Shown one piece after another: positions 1 to 5,440 of a stretch of 9,279 nucleotides of DNA. Below the pieces are notes generated by a model, which was not told the origin of the DNA, ran no database searches, and was given only the letters and a program-made list of their open reading frames with translations. Each line of letters starts with the position of its first letter. Position 1 is the stretch's first letter. The translations under genes were made by a program, and so were the position numbers. Source of the DNA: Clostridia bacterium (lineage in GTDB: Bacteria > Bacillota > Clostridia > Christensenellales > Aristaeellaceae); assembly GCA_900769875.1 (NCBI GenBank), contig CAAGII010000048.1, forward strand, positions 1-9,279, written 5' to 3'.

Positions 1-1404
1 CTGAGCTTCCTGTTCAACGAGGCCGCGGTCATCTCTGACCATGAGGCTGCACAGGACAAGCTGGAAACCCTTGTCGCGGCGCACAAACGCCGCAAGAAGC
101 ATGAGTATACCCTGGACAATCTGCCGGAGGGCGTGGCAGCAGAAGTCATTGAGCACCGCATTCCGCAAGAAGAGTTGGAATGCCCCATCTGCGAGGAGAC
201 CATGCAGGAGATCGGTAAAGAGGTCGTGCGCAAGATCATCCCGGCACAGGTGGTTGTAGTGGAGCATCGCTATTACGCATATGCTTGCCGCCGGTGTGAT
301 ACCGAGGGGATTGAAACTCCCGTTACCAGTGCAGATCGGGAGAAGTCTGTCATTCGGGGCAGCTTCGCTACAGCAGAGGCCGTTGCCCACATCATGGTAC
401 AGAAGTTTGTCATGGGATCGCCGCTGTACCGTCAGGAGCAGGAACTCAAGCGTCAGGGGATTTCTCTGAGCCGACAGACCATGTCCAATTGGGTATTGCG
501 CGCTGCAGCGGATTACCTGACGCCGGTCTACGACGCGCTCCACAGGGAGCTTCTTCGCCGTGAGGTACTCCATGCAGACGAAACGACGCTGCAGGCGCTG
601 CATGAGCCGGGGAAAAAGCCGCAGTCGGAGAGCTACATGTGGCTGTACCGGACAGGTGGGCTCAGCAGCGCTGGCAACAGCGGCGATGCCAGCGAACGGC
701 CCATTGTGCTGTACGAATACCAGCCTGGACTGGGCGCGAAGCATCCTGCGGCCTTCCTGGAGGGCTTCCGGGGCTATTTGCACACGGACGGCTATGCGGG
801 ATACCACAAGCTGCCGGAGGATATTACGGTGGTGGGATGCTGGGCACATGCGCGGCGTAAGTTCGACGAGGCGCTCAAGTCCATTGCCAAGGGACACGCC
901 TCTGCAAAGAACATCCGCAAGGGGCTTGACTTCTGCAACCGGCTCTTCGCCATTGAGCAGCAGCTGGTCGACCTGCCCGCAGAAGAACGAAACAAACAGC
1001 GTCTTGAACAGGCCAAGCCTGTGCTGGACGAGCTTTTCGGGTGGGTCGAATCGGTTCACTACTCGCCCAAGTCTCCCTGGGGCAGCGCGATGGAATACCT
1101 GAAAAACCAGAAAGTCTATCTGCTGAACTACCTGCTGGATGGTCGGCTGGAGATCAGCAACAACCGCGCTGAGCGCAGTATCAAGCCCTTTGTGATTGAC
1201 CGCAAGAACTTCCTCTTTGCCAACACGCCGGGCGGCGCTCAGGGCAGCGCGGTCATCTTCAGCCTGATCCAGACGGCAATTGAGAACGGCCTGGATCCTT
1301 GGCGATATCTGACCTGGCTGATTGATATGGCAGCTAAGGGCATTGTGGATGCAGATGGTCTATTACCCTGGGCGGCTCCGGATTCTTGCAGGGTTTCGGT
1401 TTAA
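1..1404 (+). CDS. tnpC: IS66 family transposase (TnpC), 5'-truncated by window edge
   Basis: This DDE transposase catalyses movement of the IS66 element. The frame is open from base 1, with no stop before the TAA at 1402-1404, so the real start lies to the left. The 467 residues seen here, against roughly 510-550 for the family, suggest that some 50-80 N-terminal residues are missing. Counting from base 1, the visible order is: the end of the N-terminal basic/leucine-zipper region with an LFNEA motif (residues 4-8); an IS66 zinc finger with CPIC at 61-64 and a second CxxC at 96-99; and the catalytic core with Asp193 (HADETT), Asp263 (HTDGYAGY, followed by CWAHARRKF) and Glu391 (NNRAERSIKP). 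The C-terminal IS66 tail has the NGLDPWRYL and LLPW motifs. All catalytic residues are present, so the enzyme is probably functional. An internal ATG at 133 lies before the zinc finger but is not the likely start, because homology continues upstream of it. Confidence 0.93.
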   Translation: MSFLFNEAAVISDHEAAQDKLETLVAAHKRRKKHEYTLDNLPEGVAAEVIEHRIPQEELECPICEETMQEIGKEVVRKIIPAQVVVVEHRYYAYACRRCDTEGIETPVTSADREKSVIRGSFATAEAVAHIMVQKFVMGSPLYRQEQELKRQGISLSRQTMSNWVLRAAADYLTPVYDALHRELLRREVLHADETTLQALHEPGKKPQSESYMWLYRTGGLSSAGNSGDASERPIVLYEYQPGLGAKHPAAFLEGFRGYLHTDGYAGYHKLPEDITVVGCWAHARRKFDEALKSIAKGHASAKNIRKGLDFCNRLFAIEQQLVDLPAEERNKQRLEQAKPVLDELFGWVESVHYSPKSPWGSAMEYLKNQKVYLLNYLLDGRLEISNNRAERSIKPFVIDRKNFLFANTPGGAQGSAVIFSLIQTAIENGLDPWRYLTWLIDMAAKGIVDADGLLPWAAPDSCRVSV

Positions 1405-1414
1405 TATGATTTGA

Positions 1415-1440
1415 CCAGCAGGGTTATTTCGCCCTGCTGG
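1415..1440 (+). terminator. Perfect hairpin after tnpC (possible terminator)
   Basis: CCAGCAGGG (1415-1423) pairs perfectly with CCCTGCTGG (1432-1440) around an 8-base loop, starting 11 bases after the tnpC stop. The stem is strong, but the downstream bases (CCGTGTTTGC) lack a proper T-run. It may be a weak terminator or a structure within the IS end that limits readthrough into flanking DNA. The hairpin is directly seen; its function is inferred. Confidence 0.45.
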
Positions 1441-1453
1441 CCGTGTTTGCTCG

Positions 1454-1473
1454 TGGAGTGGTTTGACGCTTAC
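1454..1473 (-). repeat. Right terminal inverted repeat of the IS66 element
   Basis: The sequence ends ...GGTTTGACGCTTAC at 1473. Read from the other strand it starts GTAAGCGTCAAACC, matching the GTAAGC start typical of IS66-family ends. The inner limit is arbitrary because the partner repeat is outside the window. The outer edge at 1473 is supported by the IS256-type coding sequence resuming at 1474. Confidence 0.75.
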
Positions 1474-1481
1474 ACATCGAG
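1474..1481. repeat. Predicted right copy of the 8-bp IS66 target duplication (ACATCGAG)
   Basis: IS66 elements duplicate 8 bp on insertion, so the 8 bases just outside the right end (ACATCGAG) should be repeated just outside the left end, beyond the window. Only one copy can be seen, so this is a prediction from family behaviour and not an observed repeat. Confidence 0.45.
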
Positions 1482-2011
1482 GAAAAGATTCTATCCATGT
1501 ATGCCAAAGGAATGACGACGTCGGATATCGAAACTCATATCCGGGACATTTACGGCGTAGAGATATCGGATACCACCGTCAGCAGAATCACGGACAAGAT
1601 CCTGCCCATCGCCAGGGAATGGCAGCAGAGACCCCTGGAAAGCACCTATGCCATCGTTTTCATGGACGCCATCCACTACCATGTCCGCAGCGAAGGGCAG
1701 ATCGTAAAAAAGGCCGTGTATATCGCCATTGGAATTGATCTGGAAGGCCGCAAGGACGTTCTGGGCATGTGGGTCGGGGAAAACGAGAGCGCCAAGTACT
1801 GGGCGACGGTGCTCAGCAGCCTCAAAAACCGAGGGGTCAACGACATTTTCATCGCGTGCACGGACAACTTGACTGGGTTTTCCAATGCAATCAATGCAGT
1901 GTTTCCGCAGACAGACATCCAGAACTGCATTATTCACCATCTGCGCAATTCGAGCAAATATGTGTCCTATAAGGATTTGAAGGCGCTCATGGCCGATCTC
2001 AAAGCTGTTTA

Positions 2012-2020
2012 TGCTATGAT
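2012..2020 (+). promoter_or_regulatory. Possible extended -10 promoter at the IS256/operon junction
   Basis: TGC followed by TATGAT (2012-2020) matches an extended -10 element (TGn-TATAAT with one mismatch). No convincing -35 hexamer lies 16-18 bases upstream. A start about 7 bases downstream would leave a leader of only some 12 bases, barely including the ribosome binding site. It lies exactly where the transposase remnant meets the operon, so it could be a fusion-created promoter. It is weakly supported and could be chance. Confidence 0.2.
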
Positions 2021-2026
2021 CATTTT

Positions 2027-2030
2027 GAGG
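2027..2030 (+). promoter_or_regulatory. Ribosome binding site deciding the permease start
   Basis: GAGG at 2027-2030 (within GAGGTGAG) lies 8 bases before the GTG at 2039. The in-frame GTG at 2030 overlaps this motif and has no Shine-Dalgarno sequence of its own, so 2039 is favoured as the initiation codon. Confidence 0.55.
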
Positions 2031-2038
2031 TGAGAAAT

Positions 2039-2974
2039 GTGATACATAGCGTGAAGGGAAAGCGCCATCCGCTGCTGAGAAAGCTGTGGAAGCAGCGTGC
2101 CTTTTTCCTGATGCTCCTGCCTGGGCTTGCATATTATGTCATCTACAAATATGCCCCGATTGTGCTGGGCGTGGCGACCAGTGTGGTCAAGTACAATCTG
2201 CGCAAGGGACTTGCCGGCAGCAAGCTGCTGGATCCATGGTACAGCAACTTCAAGTTCTTCTTTGAATCCAATTATTTTTCGCAGCTGCTGTCCAACACGC
2301 TTATCATCAGCCTGAGCAAAATTCTGCTGACGATCCCCATTGCGCTGCTGCTGGCGATTCTGCTCTATGAATGTCGCAGCGTCAAGCTGCGCCGCTGCGT
2401 GCAGACGCTGACCTATATGCCGCACTTCCTTTCCTGGATTGTCATTTATGGCATGTGTTTCTCCCTTCTGTCCGAAACCAACGGTCTGGTGAATGTCCTC
2501 ATCCGCAATCTGACCGGGCACACCGTGCCATTCTTCACGGATGCGCATATCTTCCGCGGCGTCATCATCTGGTCGGATGTCTGGAAGAGCGTGGGCTGGC
2601 AGTCCATTATCTACATGGCCGCTATCGCAGGCGTAGACCCGAACCTCTACGATGCGGCGCATATCGACGGCGCAGGCAGGCTCAAGTCCATCTGGTACAT
2701 CACGCTGCCGAGCATCATGCCCGTCGTCATCACGACGCTGGTGCTCAAGTGCGGCAATGTGCTGGACGCGGGCTTTGACCAGATCTTTGTCATGTACAAT
2801 ACGGCTGTCCGTTCCACGGTGGATATCATCGACACCTGGGTGTACAGAACCGGTCTGGAGCAGTGGAATATCTCGCTGTCCAGCGCGGTGGGCCTGTTCA
2901 AGTCCGTCATCAGCATGATTCTGGTGATTCTGGTCAACCAGCTTGCCAAGAAGTGGGAGGCCTCCGTATGGTAA
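2039..2974 (+). CDS. ABC sugar transporter permease, LplB-like (CUT1 type)
   Basis: This is an inner-membrane channel subunit of a carbohydrate ABC importer, working with the permease and binding protein that follow. From GTG 2039 it is about 311 residues, normal for LplB/YtpP-type permeases. The start resembles LplB proteins: a basic leader, then LLPGLAYYVIYKYAPI as the first membrane segment (about 21-45). Further hydrophobic segments lie near 83-110, 131-145, 173-198, 225-240 and 280-305. The cytoplasmic EAA loop, which contacts the ATPase, is seen as YDAAHIDGAGR (204-214) followed by YITLPSIMP. It overlaps the next permease gene by 7 bases. Its leader directly abuts a truncated IS256 transposase, so its original promoter is probably gone. 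The start could also be the in-frame GTG at 2030 (314 residues). The family call is secure; the transported sugar is unknown. Confidence 0.92.
   Translation: MIHSVKGKRHPLLRKLWKQRAFFLMLLPGLAYYVIYKYAPIVLGVATSVVKYNLRKGLAGSKLLDPWYSNFKFFFESNYFSQLLSNTLIISLSKILLTIPIALLLAILLYECRSVKLRRCVQTLTYMPHFLSWIVIYGMCFSLLSETNGLVNVLIRNLTGHTVPFFTDAHIFRGVIIWSDVWKSVGWQSIIYMAAIAGVDPNLYDAAHIDGAGRLKSIWYITLPSIMPVVITTLVLKCGNVLDAGFDQIFVMYNTAVRSTVDIIDTWVYRTGLEQWNISLSSAVGLFKSVISMILVILVNQLAKKWEASVW
2955..2960 (+). promoter_or_regulatory. Ribosome binding site of the second permease
   Basis: GGGAGG lies 7 bases before ATG 2968, inside the end of the preceding gene. It selects 2968 as the start over the longer in-frame ATG at 2863, which would overlap the first permease by more than 100 bases. 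Confidence 0.8.
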
Positions 2975-3822
2975 AGCGTCAATCCGAGCGCGTATTCGAC
3001 GTGCTGGTGATTCTGCTGCTGGTGATGGCCGGGCTTGTCTGCCTGATTCCCATGCTGCATGTCATCGCCGTATCGCTTACGCCCTACAATGAATATCTCC
3101 GGCGCGGCGGCATGATTCTCTTTCCCGCGAGCATCACGTTCGATGCCTACCGCGAGTTCATCAAGGAGCCCTATCTGTTGGAGTGCTTCATGACCACAGT
3201 AGTCAGTACGGTGCTGGGCACGGCGTTCAACATCCTCATGACCGTACTCATGGCGTATCCGCTGGCCAAGACCGATTTGCTCGGGCGCAAGGCGCTCAAC
3301 CTCTTTGTGCTGATCCCCATGTTGATTACCGGCGGCCTGATTCCGACCTACCTGATCGTGCGTTCTACGGGACTGATGAATACGATTCTGGTCTACATCA
3401 TTCCAGGCGCCATCTGGTCCTATGTACTGATCATCACGCGGGCGTTCTTCACGCAGATTGACAAGGGCATTGCCGAATCCGCCCGCATGGACGGTGCGGG
3501 CGAGTGGACGATCCTCTTCCGGCTGATTCTGCCCATCTCCATGCCGATCATTGCAACGATCGGACTCATGTACGGCGTGGGCCACTGGAACGAGTACTTA
3601 AGCGGCGTCATCTACGTCAACCGTCCGGAGCTGCGCACGCTGCAGGTGGTGCTGCGGGAGGTGCTCAGCCGCAACACGGAAGCCGCTGTCGATGTGACGG
3701 TACCAACCAAAACCCTGCAGATGGCGGGCGTGGTCTTTACCTCGGTGCCAATCATCGTGGTGTATCCGTTCCTGCAGAAGTATTTCACGCAGGGCATCAT
3801 GCTCGGTGCGATCAAGGGCTGA
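2968..3822 (+). CDS. ABC sugar transporter permease, LplC/YtcP-like (CUT1 type)
   Basis: This is the second inner-membrane subunit of the importer, presumed to pair with the upstream LplB-like permease. It has 284 residues, a little under the roughly 290-300 usual for LplC/YtcP proteins. Membrane segments are visible near 11-36, 72-100, 111-131, 138-160, 186-206 and 253-271. The family-typical GGLIPTYLIVRSTGLMNT block is at 122-139. The EAA loop IAESARMDGAGEW is at 168-180, followed by LILPISMPIIATIGL, and the characteristic GHWNEY is at 205-210. The C-terminus QKYFTQGIMLGAIKG is almost a signature of this subgroup. The gene starts with ATG 7 bases after a GGGAGG site and overlaps the first permease gene by 7 bases, indicating translational coupling and equal subunit supply. 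The substrate is not predictable from the permease. Confidence 0.94.
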   Translation: MVKRQSERVFDVLVILLLVMAGLVCLIPMLHVIAVSLTPYNEYLRRGGMILFPASITFDAYREFIKEPYLLECFMTTVVSTVLGTAFNILMTVLMAYPLAKTDLLGRKALNLFVLIPMLITGGLIPTYLIVRSTGLMNTILVYIIPGAIWSYVLIITRAFFTQIDKGIAESARMDGAGEWTILFRLILPISMPIIATIGLMYGVGHWNEYLSGVIYVNRPELRTLQVVLREVLSRNTEAAVDVTVPTKTLQMAGVVFTSVPIIVVYPFLQKYFTQGIMLGAIKG

Positions 3823-3865
3823 TGATGACAGGCCGGGCGAACGGTCTGTATCAAATAATAAAACT

Positions 3866-3871
3866 GGAGGG
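3866..3871 (+). promoter_or_regulatory. Ribosome binding site of the solute-binding protein gene
   Basis: GGAGGG lies 6 bases before ATG 3878. It decides that start over the in-frame ATG at 3806, whose extra residues are polar, overlap the permease gene and would bury the signal peptide. Confidence 0.85.
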
Positions 3872-3877
3872 ATTTCC

Positions 3878-5353
3878 ATGACGAAGCGTTCCATTGTTTC
3901 CCTGCTGCTTGCGCTGATGATGCTGCTGAGCGTCACCTCCGCGCTGGCGGAAGACCCTGTGACCATCCATGTGTATGGTCTGGGCGCAACCATCCCCGAG
4001 ACCGATCCGGTGCTGCCCGAGCTGGGCAACCGTCTGGGTCTCAAGATTGTGGTGGACACCGCCGCGGGCGGCGCGGATGCGGCCACCGGCCTGATGACCC
4101 GCATGATGGACAATGACATCCCCGACGTGTTCCGCGTCGGCGATCTGAACAACCTGGCGGTGTACCATGAGTCCGATGCGGTGCTGGATCTCACGCCGTA
4201 TCTCGACCAGATCCCCACTGTGGTTGCGGCCTTCCCGGAGACCGACTGGGCGCGCCTGACCATTGACGGCGGCATCTACGGCATCCCGCGCCGCGGCGAG
4301 GTCAACTACATGGACTACTTCATCCGCAAGGACTGGATGGAGAAGCTGGGCGCCAAGTACCCGACCTCGTTCGACGAGCTGTACGACCTGTGCGTGCAGG
4401 TGCGTGACGCTGACCTCGACGGCAACGGCGTGAACGACACCTATCCCATCAGCGGCAGCAAGCTGGAGAGCCGCGCCGGCACCCTGAACATGTTCTTCAC
4501 CGCCTATGGCGTGACCCAGCCCAACACCCTGATGATCAAGGACAATCAGGTGGTCTGGGCCTGCACCGATCCGGCCTACAAGCTGGCGCTGACTGAGATC
4601 CGCCGCTTCATGGAAGCCGGCCTGATCGACCCTGAGTTCGTCTCCATGAACGAGGATACCCTGCGCGAGAAGATGTCCATGGGCAAGGTGTTCCTGGCGA
4701 ACGGCGGCTGGTGTGCCTTTGCCAAGCAGGCGCAGCAGGACGTGCTCAAGGCCGTTGATCCGAATGCTGACTGGGGCCACATCGAGAGCAACATCGTGAC
4801 CGAGTATGGCACCTCCGGCGCAACCCATACCGCAGCGAACTTCTCCAACGTGTATGCCTTCAGCCCCGACCTTGCGGACGACCCGGCGAAGCTGGCGGCT
4901 GCGCTGTCCATCTTCGAGTACACCATCTCCGGCGAGGGCGACGAGCTGCTGTGCTACGGCCTGGAGGGCGTGCACTACACCAAGGAGAATGGCGTCATCA
5001 CCAAGCTCCCGGCGATGAACGAGCTGGGCTATGGCTGGGCCATCCAGTTCACCGGCCGCGACGACATGGTCTACTGCATGACCAAGTTTGCCGAGTGCGC
5101 GGACGAGATCGAGCACGCAGCTAATGAAGTGCCGATTCTGACCCATTATGAGGCGCTGGTCAGCCAGCCCGAGGGCGTGAACATGGCCGACCTGAAGGCG
5201 TATGAGTCCGAGCAGCTGACCGCGTTCATCTACGGCACCCGCCCGCTGGAGGAGTACGACGATTTCGTGCAGGAGCTCTACAACCTGTACAACCTGGGCG
5301 CGTATCTTGACGCAGCCACCGAGACCCTGACCGAGCTGGGGTACATCAAGTAA
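3878..5353 (+). CDS. ABC transporter extracellular sugar-binding protein (LplA-like)
   Basis: This secreted protein should capture the carbohydrate and deliver it to the two permeases encoded just upstream. It has 491 residues, in the LplA-like/SBP family 1 size range. Residues 1-24 form a Sec signal peptide: a basic start, a hydrophobic LLLALMMLLSV core and a SALA cleavage site before EDPV. No cysteine follows, so it lacks the lipobox usual for binding proteins of Gram-positive bacteria. The mature part shows family hallmarks: VFRVGD near 84-89, the hinge-region GGIYGIPR (131-138), FIRKDWMEKLG (148-158), a DADLDGNGVND loop (177-187) resembling the calcium-binding loop of these proteins, and FMEAGLIDPEF. 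Many Trp and aromatic residues could stack on sugars. Coding is strongly biased to G/C-ending codons, consistent with high expression. It lies 55 bases after the permease gene, with a strong terminator behind it. The ligand is unknown. Confidence 0.93.
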   Translation: MTKRSIVSLLLALMMLLSVTSALAEDPVTIHVYGLGATIPETDPVLPELGNRLGLKIVVDTAAGGADAATGLMTRMMDNDIPDVFRVGDLNNLAVYHESDAVLDLTPYLDQIPTVVAAFPETDWARLTIDGGIYGIPRRGEVNYMDYFIRKDWMEKLGAKYPTSFDELYDLCVQVRDADLDGNGVNDTYPISGSKLESRAGTLNMFFTAYGVTQPNTLMIKDNQVVWACTDPAYKLALTEIRRFMEAGLIDPEFVSMNEDTLREKMSMGKVFLANGGWCAFAKQAQQDVLKAVDPNADWGHIESNIVTEYGTSGATHTAANFSNVYAFSPDLADDPAKLAAALSIFEYTISGEGDELLCYGLEGVHYTKENGVITKLPAMNELGYGWAIQFTGRDDMVYCMTKFAECADEIEHAANEVPILTHYEALVSQPEGVNMADLKAYESEQLTAFIYGTRPLEEYDDFVQELYNLYNLGAYLDAATETLTELGYIK

Positions 5354-5368
5354 TCAGCCTTTTGTATC

Positions 5369-5402
5369 GGAGAGGGGCCGCCGTGCCCCTCTCCTTTTCC
5401 TT
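5369..5402 (+). terminator. Intrinsic terminator/attenuator after the binding-protein gene
   Basis: GGAGAGGGGC (5369-5378) pairs perfectly over 10 bases with GCCCCTCTCC (5385-5394) around a 6-base loop, followed by TTTTCCTT. It lies 16 bases after the binding-protein stop and 38 bases before the next start codon. This is a classic rho-independent terminator. Because the downstream genes are close and co-directional, it probably works as a partial terminator that keeps binding-protein mRNA more abundant than enzyme mRNA, unless a promoter lies in 5403-5428, where none is obvious. Confidence 0.85.
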
Positions 5403-5428
5403 AAGGCAATACCGCATACTGTCTGTCC

Positions 5429-5435
5429 GGGGAGG
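5429..5435 (+). promoter_or_regulatory. Ribosome binding site of the oxidoreductase gene
   Basis: GGGGAGG with a 5-base gap to ATG 5441. It supports 5441 as the start although the first residues already belong to the beta strand of a Rossmann-like fold. Confidence 0.8.
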
Positions 5436-5440
5436 TTTGT

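Larger units (their letters stand above)
1..1473 (+). mobile_element. IS66-family insertion sequence, right-hand part (left end outside window)
   Basis: The segment holds most of an IS66-type transposase gene, a 69-base non-coding tail and a terminus ending in GACGCTTAC at 1473. IS66 elements are known to begin with GTAAGC-type inverted repeats and to make 8-bp target duplications. The reverse complement of this end begins GTAAGCGTCAAACC, which fits. Coding sequence of a different transposase family starts immediately beyond 1473, which fixes the boundary. The left terminus and the usual accessory genes (tnpA, tnpB) would lie to the left of the window. The element looks intact as far as it is visible, so it may be a recent insertion. 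Confidence 0.85.
1474..2033 (+). pseudogene. IS256/Mutator-family transposase fragment, disrupted at both ends
   Basis: The reading frame from 1476 gives IEEKILSMYAKGMTTSDIE and continues with strong resemblance to the middle of IS256-type transposases: a YGVEIS..T.SRITDK segment, EWQQRPLE, then a first catalytic Asp in FMDAIHYHVR (Asp57 counting from the ATG at 1497). A second Asp follows in ACTDNLTGF (Asp123), then the C-x2-H signature in QNCIIHHLRNS and finally DLKAVYA. Full family members are about 400 residues; only about 185 are here. The N-terminal part is cut off by the IS66 end at 1473. Homology stops after LKAVYA (about 2013-2016), so the third catalytic residue, Glu, and the whole C-terminus are missing. 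The last codons (MIILR, TGA at 2031-2033) are chance readthrough into the next gene's leader. The ATG at 1497 is not a genuine start. The product would be inactive. Confidence 0.88.

Noticed and set aside
2030..2032. GTG at 2030 as start of the first permease
   Set aside because: It overlaps the GAGG Shine-Dalgarno motif and has none of its own; GTG 2039 has the motif at an ideal distance. It remains possible, with a difference of three residues.
1497..2033. A small intact gene starting at ATG 1497
   Set aside because: IS256-type homology continues upstream of 1497 to the IS66 end, there is no ribosome binding site, and the C-terminal third including the catalytic Glu is missing. It is a remnant, not a gene.
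2956..2965. Palindrome GGAGGCCTCC over the second permease's ribosome binding site
   Set aside because: With no loop it cannot fold as a hairpin, and it is short enough to be chance. No operator family is suggested.
2863..2967. Longer start (ATG 2863) for the second permease
   Set aside because: The extra 35 residues are out-of-frame translation of the first permease, and the GGGAGG site points to ATG 2968, which gives a normal LplC-like N-terminus.
2647..3585. 312-codon minus-strand open frame opposite the two permeases
   Set aside because: It is His/Asp/Gln-rich and spans the junction of two real membrane-protein genes. It has no membrane segments or family features.
3823..3877. Possible promoter or terminator between permease and binding-protein genes
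   Set aside because: Only an A/T-rich patch and a ribosome binding site are visible; there is no stem or clear -35/-10 pair.
3851..5146. 431-codon open frame on the minus strand opposite the binding-protein gene
   Set aside because: It is a by-product of strong G/C third-position bias in the plus-strand gene. Its translation is low-complexity, rich in His/Gly/Val, with no recognisable domain, and the plus-strand protein is clearly real.
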